From positions 1 to 11,955 of the forward strand of contig JANMTL010000215.1 in NCBI GenBank assembly GCA_031390425.1: DNA of 11,955 bases. Direction: 5' to 3'. Origin of the DNA: PBB1 sp031390425 (GTDB lineage Bacteria > Pseudomonadota > Gammaproteobacteria > Burkholderiales > Burkholderiaceae_C). Below the pieces are notes generated by a model. It was given only the letters and a program-made list of their open reading frames with translations. It did no database searches and was not told where the DNA came from. This document shows, in pieces, positions 7,085-11,955 of this stretch; the first letter of the stretch is position 1; the number at the start of each line of letters is the position of its first letter. Made by a program: the position numbers and the translations under genes.

Positions 7085-8209
7085 ATGAGCACCCCTGACA
7101 AGAACACCGCCCCCCGCCGCCGATTTCTGAAACGCGCCGCGACCGGCGCGGTCGCCACCGGCGCGCTGGCCGCGCCGATGGTCTCGCGCGCGCAGACCAC
7201 CAGCCTGCGCTTCCAGAGCACCTGGCCCGCCAAGGACATCTTCCACGAGTACGCGACCGACTTCTCCAAGAAGGTCAACGACATGGCGGGCGGTCGGCTG
7301 AAGATCGAAGTGCTGCCTGCCGGCTCGGTCGTGCCGGCCTTCCAGTTGCTCGAAGCGGTGAGCAAAGGCACGCTCGACGGCGGCCACGGCGTGATTGCGT
7401 ACCACTACGGCAAGAACTCGGCGCTGGCGCTGTGGGGATCCGGCCCGGGCTTCGGCATGGACGCGAACATGGTGCTGGCCTGGCACAACTACGGTGGCGG
7501 CAAGGACCTCGTGGCCGAGATCTACAAGTCGTTGAACATGGAGGTGCAATCGTTCCTCTACGGCCCGATGCCGTGTCAGCCGCTCGGCTGGTTCAAGAAG
7601 CCGGTGGCCAAGGTCGAGGACATGAAGGGGCTGAAGTTCCGCACGGTGGGTCTGGCGGTCGACATCTTCACCGAGCTGGGCACCGCCGTGAACCCGCTGC
7701 CCGGCGGCGAAATCGTGCCCGCGCTCGACCGCGGACTGATCGACGCGGCGGAGTTCAACAACGCGTCGTCCGACCGCCTGCTGGGTTTCCCCGACGTCGC
7801 GAAGAACTGCATGCTGCAGAGCTTCCACCAAAGTGGCGAGCAGTTCGAGATCCTGTTCAACAGCGCCAAGTACAACGCGCTGGTGCCCGAGCTCAAATCG
7901 ATCATCGACTACGCCGTTCAGGCGGGCAGCGCCGACATGAGCTGGAAGGCCATTCAGCGCAATTCGCAGGACTACATCGAGATGAAGAAGTCCGGGGTCA
8001 AGTTCTACAAGACGCCCGATGCAATCCTGCGCGCGCAGCTCGCAGCGTGGGACAAGACCATCGAGAAGAAGGCTGGCGAGAACCCGCTGTTCAAGAAGGT
8101 GCTCGACTCGCAGCGAGCCTTCGCAGAGCGCGCAGGCCAGTGGCAAAACGATTACACGGTGGACTTCAGCATGGCGTTCAACCACTACTTCGGTAAGAAG
8201 AAGACCTGA
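7085..8209 (+). CDS. TRAP transporter periplasmic substrate-binding protein (DctP family, TakP-like)
   Basis: Periplasmic receptor of a TRAP transporter; it captures an organic acid and delivers it to the membrane subunits encoded just downstream. The 374-aa precursor has a Tat signal: RRRFLK at 11-16, an Ala/Gly-rich core to about 34, and a likely cleavage site after SRA (residue 36). The mature part resembles the 2-oxo acid binding protein TakP of Rhodobacter: LPAGSVVPAFQLLEAVSKGTLDGGHG, WHNYGGGKDL, DMKGLKFRTVGLAVD and GGEIVPALDRGLIDAAEF have close counterparts there. R186 in KFRTVG is the expected carboxylate-binding arginine. The substrate (2-oxo acid or a related monocarboxylate) is inferred from recalled family likeness only. 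The ATG at 7085 follows GGAG at 7-nt spacing. An intrinsic terminator begins 19 nt after the stop. Confidence 0.93.
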   Translation: MSTPDKNTAPRRRFLKRAATGAVATGALAAPMVSRAQTTSLRFQSTWPAKDIFHEYATDFSKKVNDMAGGRLKIEVLPAGSVVPAFQLLEAVSKGTLDGGHGVIAYHYGKNSALALWGSGPGFGMDANMVLAWHNYGGGKDLVAEIYKSLNMEVQSFLYGPMPCQPLGWFKKPVAKVEDMKGLKFRTVGLAVDIFTELGTAVNPLPGGEIVPALDRGLIDAAEFNNASSDRLLGFPDVAKNCMLQSFHQSGEQFEILFNSAKYNALVPELKSIIDYAVQAGSADMSWKAIQRNSQDYIEMKKSGVKFYKTPDAILRAQLAAWDKTIEKKAGENPLFKKVLDSQRAFAERAGQWQNDYTVDFSMAFNHYFGKKKT

Positions 8210-8227
8210 GGTTGCGATACCCGCATC

Positions 8228-8265
8228 AACCAGCCTTCCGGATGCACTGGAAGGCTGGTTTTTTT
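8228..8265 (+). terminator. Intrinsic terminator between the binding-protein gene and the small permease gene
   Basis: A perfect 12-bp stem, AACCAGCCTTCC (8228-8239) and GGAAGGCTGGTT (8249-8260), with a 9-base loop, runs directly into seven T residues (8259-8265) and then gtttt. This is a textbook rho-independent terminator on the plus strand. It lies 19 nt after the binding-protein stop and 28 nt before the next start codon, in the same operon. Partial termination here would give far more binding protein than membrane subunits, the ratio such transporters usually need. Confidence 0.9.
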
Positions 8266-8293
8266 GTTTTACCCGGATGCCCGAGGCTGCACG

Positions 8294-8953
8294 ATGAGTA
8301 CCCAACAACTGCTCCACACTGCAGATCGATTCAGCACCTTCGCTGGCAAGTTTTTCGCCTGGTTAATCGTTGCGCTGATGCTGCTGGTCGTCGCCGAAGT
8401 CTTCAAACGGTATGCGCTGAACGCGCCCACCGCCTGGATCTTCGACGCCAGCAACATGCTGTACGGCACCTTGTTCATGATGGGCGGGGCCTACACGCTG
8501 GCGCAGGACGGCCATGTGCGCGGCGACTTTTTCTACGGCAACATGAAGCCACGCACGCAGGCCTCGCTCGACCTGGTGCTCTTCATCGTGTTCTTCCTGC
8601 CCGGCGTGGTCGCACTCACCTGGTCCGGCTGGACCTACGCCAATGAGTCCCTGGCGATTCGAGAGCAGACCTTCAACGCCGACCCGATTCCCGTCTACCC
8701 GTTCAAGTTCGTGATCCCGATTGCCGGCGGCATCTTGTTGATGCAGGGCATCGCCGAGATCATCCGCTGCGGTGTGTGCCTCAAAACGGGCGCGTGGCCG
8801 CCCCGACTGAAGGACGCCGGAGAGATGGACGTCGTCGAGCAGCAGTTGGCCGACAGCGTGTACGTCGACGAGGCCGTCAAGCGCGACGTGATCGAACACG
8901 CCCACGAGATCGACGACGCCGCACACAACCGCAGTTCGGGAGGCAAGCCATGA
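8294..8953 (+). CDS. TRAP transporter small permease subunit (DctQ family)
   Basis: Small membrane subunit that pairs with the large subunit to form the sodium-driven TRAP permease. The 219-aa product has four hydrophobic segments, at about 20-42, 54-71, 92-116 and 136-158. The family hallmark GGAYTLAQDGHVRGDFFY is at 64-81, where DGHVR.D is strongly conserved. A roughly 50-residue charged tail after the last helix (KDAGEMDVVEQQL onward) is longer than in many DctQ proteins and is probably cytoplasmic. I chose the ATG at 8294 because GAGG lies 7 nt upstream; a TTG at 8264 in frame falls inside the terminator and is rejected. The stop overlaps the next start in ATGA, indicating translational coupling. 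Confidence 0.93.
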   Translation: MSTQQLLHTADRFSTFAGKFFAWLIVALMLLVVAEVFKRYALNAPTAWIFDASNMLYGTLFMMGGAYTLAQDGHVRGDFFYGNMKPRTQASLDLVLFIVFFLPGVVALTWSGWTYANESLAIREQTFNADPIPVYPFKFVIPIAGGILLMQGIAEIIRCGVCLKTGAWPPRLKDAGEMDVVEQQLADSVYVDEAVKRDVIEHAHEIDDAAHNRSSGGKP

Positions 8954-10887
8954 GCGATCCGGTTCTCGGCATGTCGATGCTCGGCCTGATCGTCGTCGTG
9001 ATCATGCTCGGCTTCCCGACGGCGTTCACGTTGATGGGCCTGGGCATGTTCTTCGGCTTCATCGCTTTCTACGATCCGTCGCAGGCCTGGCTGGACAACC
9101 GCGTCTTCGACCTGATGGTGCAACGCGCCTACGGTGCGATGACCAACGACGTGCTGCTGTCGATTCCGCTGTTCGTGCTGATGGGCTACGTGATGGAGCG
9201 CGGCGCGCTGGTGGACAAAATGTTCTACAGCGTGCAGCTCGCCTTCCGCGCGGTACCGGGCTCGCTGGCGGTCACCACGCTGATCGTCTGCACCTTCTGG
9301 GGCATCGCCAGCGGACTCGTCGGTGCGGTGGTGGTGCTGATGGGCGTGATCGCGATGCGCCCGATGCTCAACGCCGGCTACGACACCCGGCTGGCGGCCG
9401 GCGTCATCACCGCCGGCGGCACGCTCGGCATCCTGATTCCACCGTCGGTGATGATCATCGTGTACGCGGCGGTGGCCGGTCAGTCGGTCGTCAAGCTGTA
9501 CGCGGCGGCGATGTTTCCCGGTTTCTTCCTCGCGTTCCTGTACCTGATCTACGTGATCGGCTGGTCGATGATCCAGCCCAAAGTCGCGCCGAAACTGCCG
9601 CCGGAGCAGCAGCGCGCACCCATCTCGCCGTGGGTCGCCCACCTGGCGGCCACTTACTCGCAGCGCCTGCTGCCCGCGCTCGCCGCTTCGGTGGTGGCAC
9701 CGGGGCGTGCCCTGCGCGCGCAGATCGACGGCCTCAAGATCACCTGGGTGCTGCTGCTGCGCAGCCTCGTCACCGCCTTGGTGCCGATGCTGCTGGCCCT
9801 GGTCACGTTGGGGGCGGTGTGGTGGTACGTGACCATCCACTCGCAAAAGGACAACAACGCCGCGCCGGCCGTGGCCGAGCAGATGCAGATGCAGATGCCG
9901 TCGGCAGGCTCGCCCGCGTTGGCCGAACCACCGAGCGGCGGACTTCAGGAGCCGCCCTCAGAAGGTGGCCTGCAAGAACCGCCTTCCGGCGGCGGCTTAC
10001 AAGAGCCGCCCACATCGGCCGACGGCGTGAGCGAACCGCCCGGAGCGGCGGCGCCTCAGGTGGAGGAATCGGGCGGCTTGCAGCAGCTCGGCGATGTCGT
10101 CGACGCGCCGCAGACCGCCGCCGTACCCGAGAACTTCTACACCGGCTTCTGGCTGACCTGCGCCATGGTGGTGGGACTGCTGATCTGGTACTACTGGAAG
10201 ATGGATGCCGAGCAGTTCGAGATCCTGCGCATGCTGGTCTCTTCGGTGATGCCGCTGGCGATCCTGACGCTGGTGGTGCTCGGGGTCATCCTGTTCGGCA
10301 TCACCACGGCGACCGAGTCGGCGGCGGTGGGTGCGGCGGGCGCCTTCCTGATGGCCTGGCAGGCGCGCTCACTCACGTTCAAACGCGTCCAGGAAGCGGT
10401 GTTCCTGACCGCGAAGACGACCTCGATGGTGTGCTGGCTGTTCGTCGGCTCGGCGCTGTTTTCGGCGGTGTTCGCGATCCTGGGCGGACAGCGGGTGATC
10501 GAGCAGTGGGTGCTGGGTATGGACCTGACGCCGCTGCAGTTCCTGCTGCTGTCGCAGGCGATCATCTTCATCCTCGGCTGGCCGCTCGAATGGACCGAGA
10601 TCCTGGTGATCTTCGTGCCGATCTTCCTGCCGCTGCTGTCGCACTTCGGCATCGACCCGCTGCTGTTCGGCGTGCTGGTGTTCGTCAACCTGCAAGCGGC
10701 CTTCCTGTCGCCGCCGGTGGCGATGTCGGCGTTCTACCTGAAGGGCGTCTCACCGCCGCATGTGACGATCAATCAGATCTTCGCGGGCATGATGCCGTAC
10801 ATGCTGATCGTGATCCTGTGCATGGTGCTGATGTACATCTGGCCGGGCCTGACGCTGTGGTTGCCGCACTACCTGTACGGAGGTTGA
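8950..10887 (+). CDS. TRAP transporter large permease subunit (DctM family) with ~200-residue insert
   Basis: Large membrane subunit that carries the substrate across the inner membrane, driven by sodium. DctM proteins are usually about 425-440 aa; this one is 645. The canonical parts are residues 1 to about 220 (GGTLGILIPPSVMIIVYA at 156-173) and about 425-645 (GITTATESAAVGA at 450-462, matching the family GiatPTEaAAvga). Between them is an extra segment of about 200 residues with two additional hydrophobic helices (about 266-294 and 397-415). These flank a soluble loop with QMQMQM and four to five EPP-containing repeats (326-365). Two extra helices keep the overall topology even. The reading frame is unbroken, so the insert looks like a real part of the protein. 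The start overlaps the small-subunit stop (ATGA). The 3' end is overlapped by the antisense antitoxin frame. Confidence 0.93.
   Translation: MSDPVLGMSMLGLIVVVIMLGFPTAFTLMGLGMFFGFIAFYDPSQAWLDNRVFDLMVQRAYGAMTNDVLLSIPLFVLMGYVMERGALVDKMFYSVQLAFRAVPGSLAVTTLIVCTFWGIASGLVGAVVVLMGVIAMRPMLNAGYDTRLAAGVITAGGTLGILIPPSVMIIVYAAVAGQSVVKLYAAAMFPGFFLAFLYLIYVIGWSMIQPKVAPKLPPEQQRAPISPWVAHLAATYSQRLLPALAASVVAPGRALRAQIDGLKITWVLLLRSLVTALVPMLLALVTLGAVWWYVTIHSQKDNNAAPAVAEQMQMQMPSAGSPALAEPPSGGLQEPPSEGGLQEPPSGGGLQEPPTSADGVSEPPGAAAPQVEESGGLQQLGDVVDAPQTAAVPENFYTGFWLTCAMVVGLLIWYYWKMDAEQFEILRMLVSSVMPLAILTLVVLGVILFGITTATESAAVGAAGAFLMAWQARSLTFKRVQEAVFLTAKTTSMVCWLFVGSALFSAVFAILGGQRVIEQWVLGMDLTPLQFLLLSQAIIFILGWPLEWTEILVIFVPIFLPLLSHFGIDPLLFGVLVFVNLQAAFLSPPVAMSAFYLKGVSPPHVTINQIFAGMMPYMLIVILCMVLMYIWPGLTLWLPHYLYGG
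9925..10044 (+). repeat. EPP-rich imperfect tandem repeat within the large permease gene
   Basis: Translated, this stretch reads as successive 8-10 residue units: EPPSGGLQ, EPPSEGGLQ, EPPSGGGLQ, EPPTSADGVS, then EPPG (residues 326-365). The DNA copies have diverged at synonymous positions (cttcag, ctgcaa, ttacaa for Leu-Gln), which suggests an older protein-level repeat rather than a recent slippage product. It forms the middle of the loop between the two extra membrane segments and should be extended and flexible. Confidence 0.85.
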
Positions 10888-11155
10888 TCGGCGGCTGAGC
10901 CAGCCTGACTCGCGCGCAGCGCGCGCGCGGGGATGTCGGGTTTACCGCCTTGGCCGCAATACCTGCGCCGCTGTCGACGCCGCGCTGTGTCTCACTGCGC
11001 AGCGCGTCCAGCTTCACGGCTCGCAACCGCTCCCGATCTTCGAGCACGCGCAGCCCGTCCCGCACCACCTCGCTGGCGCTTGCGTAGCGACCCTGTTGAA
11101 TCTGCTCTTTGATGAACGACTCAGAATGTTCCCCGATCACACAGCTCGACGGCAT
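10769..11155 (-). CDS. Orphan ParD-like antitoxin with eroded C terminus
   Basis: The first ~71 residues match the ParD/CC2985-type ribbon-helix-helix antitoxins: FIKEQIQQGRYASASEVVRDGLRVLEDRERLRAVKLDALRSETQRGVDSGAGIAAKAV. Such proteins bind DNA as dimers and neutralise a ParE toxin through their C-terminal part. The ATG at 11155 has AGGAG at 7-nt spacing. After about position 10943 the likeness ends. The frame runs on through a GC palindrome (10911-10925) and 119 bases of antisense dctM to a stop at 10769, giving 128 aa where the family is usually 80-95. No ParE toxin gene lies next to it on either side. It is best read as a surviving antitoxin fragment or orphan regulator; the C-terminal ~57 residues are probably not native. 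Confidence 0.6.
   Translation of the reverse strand: MPSSCVIGEHSESFIKEQIQQGRYASASEVVRDGLRVLEDRERLRAVKLDALRSETQRGVDSGAGIAAKAVNPTSPRARCARVRLAQPPINLRTGSAATTASGPARCTSAPCTGSRSACTASCPRRSD
10911..10925. repeat. GC palindrome downstream of the large permease gene
   Basis: CGCGCGC (10911-10917) and GCGCGCG (10919-10925) flank a single central A, 23 bp after the permease stop codon. It could fold at the end of the TRAP message, but no T-run follows, so it is not a convincing intrinsic terminator. It lies in the divergent tail of the antitoxin frame and may mark the edge of the deletion that removed the rest of that gene. Confidence 0.35.
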
Positions 11156-11195
11156 GGCACGACTCCTGGCGACTGTCCGTGATGTGACTGAAACG

Positions 11196-11208
11196 ATCAA
11201 ATATTGAT
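11196..11208. promoter_or_regulatory. AT-rich inverted repeat upstream of the antitoxin gene, possible operator
   Basis: ATCAA (11196-11200) and TTGAT (11204-11208) surround a 3-base centre in the only markedly AT-rich spot of this region, about 41-53 bp upstream of the antitoxin start. ParD-type antitoxins usually repress their own promoter by binding such dyads. A TTGGCA on the minus strand (11214-11219) could be a -35, but no good -10 follows at proper spacing. The assignment is an inference from position and symmetry. Confidence 0.4.
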
Positions 11209-11244
11209 AGTTTTGCCAACTGGAAGCTGTCGGCGCCTTGCCGC

Positions 11245-11955
11245 TTACTGAAACATCGACAGCATTCGCTCCAGTGCCATCGTGAAAGGCAGCTCCATCA
11301 GCGGCAGGGTCAGCAGCACGCCGACCAAGCCGACGGACACGGTGATCGGAAAGCCGATCGAGAAGATGTTCATTTGCTGCGCGACGCGGGCGATGATGCC
11401 GAGCACGAGGTTGGTGAACAGCAGCATCGCGATCAGCGGCAGCGCGATCCACAGGCCGAGGCTGAAGATTTCGGCGCCCCACAGCTCGGGTCGCGTCGCC
11501 CGCAAAAAGGCGAACGGCTCGGCGCCGACCGGGAAGGCGTTGAAGCTCTGCACCACTGCCGCGATCAGCAGCAGGTGGCCGTTGATGACGATGAACAGCC
11601 AGCTCACCGCCACCCCGAAGAAGTTGCTCAGCGCGGTGGTCTGACCGCTGGTCGCCGGGTTGAAAAAACCGGCGAAATTGAGGCCCATCTGCAAGCCGCC
11701 GATTTCGCCGGCGAACTCGACCGCGGCGAACACGATGCGCACCGCGAAGGCCATCGACAGCCCGATCAGCACCTGTTGCAGCACCAGCATCATCGCCAGT
11801 GAGGAATCGAGCGCGACCACCGGCATCGGCGGCAACGACGGCTGCACCGCCACGGCGATCAGGAACGACAGCGCCACGCGCACCCGCGCCGGCACGTTGC
11901 GCTGGCCGATCACCGGCACCACGCCGAGCAAGGCCAGCACGCGCAGGAACGGCCA
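11245..11955 (-). CDS. fliR: Flagellar type III export gate protein FliR (5' end outside window)
   Basis: Membrane component of the flagellar export gate; with FliP and FliQ it forms the export channel core, and FlhB wraps around it. The 236 residues present start at WPFLRVLALLGVVPVIGQRNVPARVRVAL, which corresponds to about 20 residues into a typical FliR (about 260 aa), so only the short N terminus lies beyond the right edge. Conserved FliR stretches include GLSMAFAVRIVFAAVEFAGEIGGLQMGLNFAGFFNP and FTNLVLGIIARVAQQMNIFSIGFPI. The TAA stop is at 11245-11247. The frame is open to the edge; an internal GTG at 11940 is not the true start. It is normally the last gene of the fliLMNOPQR series, often followed by flhB, from which it is here separated by the TRAP operon and the antitoxin gene. 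Confidence 0.95.
   Translation of the reverse strand, partial: WPFLRVLALLGVVPVIGQRNVPARVRVALSFLIAVAVQPSLPPMPVVALDSSLAMMLVLQQVLIGLSMAFAVRIVFAAVEFAGEIGGLQMGLNFAGFFNPATSGQTTALSNFFGVAVSWLFIVINGHLLLIAAVVQSFNAFPVGAEPFAFLRATRPELWGAEIFSLGLWIALPLIAMLLFTNLVLGIIARVAQQMNIFSIGFPITVSVGLVGVLLTLPLMELPFTMALERMLSMFQ

Noticed and set aside
8264..8293. Upstream TTG start for the small permease subunit
   Set aside because: It lies within the terminator T-run, adds residues that do not resemble the family, and lacks a ribosome binding site, unlike the ATG at 8294.
9630..10898. 422-codon plus-strand frame inside the large permease gene
   Set aside because: It is a frame-shifted shadow of dctM with Arg/Gly-rich composition. 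The dctM frame itself shows family motifs before, within and after this region, so no frameshift is needed.

Overview
The window looks like chromosomal DNA from a high-GC betaproteobacterium, most likely of the Burkholderiales. This rests on the flagellar gene order, the protein sequences, and GC-rich intergenic repeats of a type familiar from that order. The genus cannot be read from this stretch alone.

Layout from left to right: (a) 1-178, a 69-bp GC-rich tandem repeat (about 2.6 copies) just past the end of fliA. (b) 183-6741, five flagellar genes on the minus strand, transcribed in the order flhB, flhA, flhF, flhG-like, fliA. Most neighbours overlap by 1-4 nt or lie close together; the exception is a 103-bp gap with a hairpin element between flhA and flhF. 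(c) 6742-7084, a divergent intergenic region that must hold the starts of both flanking operons. (d) 7085-10887, a complete plus-strand TRAP transporter operon: a Tat-exported binding protein, a small membrane subunit and an unusually long large membrane subunit. A strong intrinsic terminator lies between the first two genes. (e) 10769-11155, an orphan ParD-like antitoxin gene on the minus strand whose 3' end has eroded into the tail of the TRAP operon. (f) 11245-11955, fliR on the minus strand, cut by the window edge.

FliR, FlhB and FlhA form the membrane core of the flagellar type III export gate. FlhF (SRP-type GTPase) and an FlhG-like protein normally control flagellar position and number, and FliA (sigma-28) turns on the late flagellar genes. 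The TRAP operon takes up an organic acid, probably of the 2-oxo acid type, and has no evident functional link to motility. With the antitoxin gene it appears to have been placed between fliR and flhB.

The points most worth a second look are: the FlhG-like protein, which has lost its P-loop but keeps the N-terminal DQAxxLR motif used to activate FlhF; the roughly 200-residue insert in the large TRAP subunit, with EPP repeats and two extra membrane segments; the terminator inside the TRAP operon; and the orphan antitoxin. No CRISPR array, insertion sequence, tRNA or rRNA was seen.
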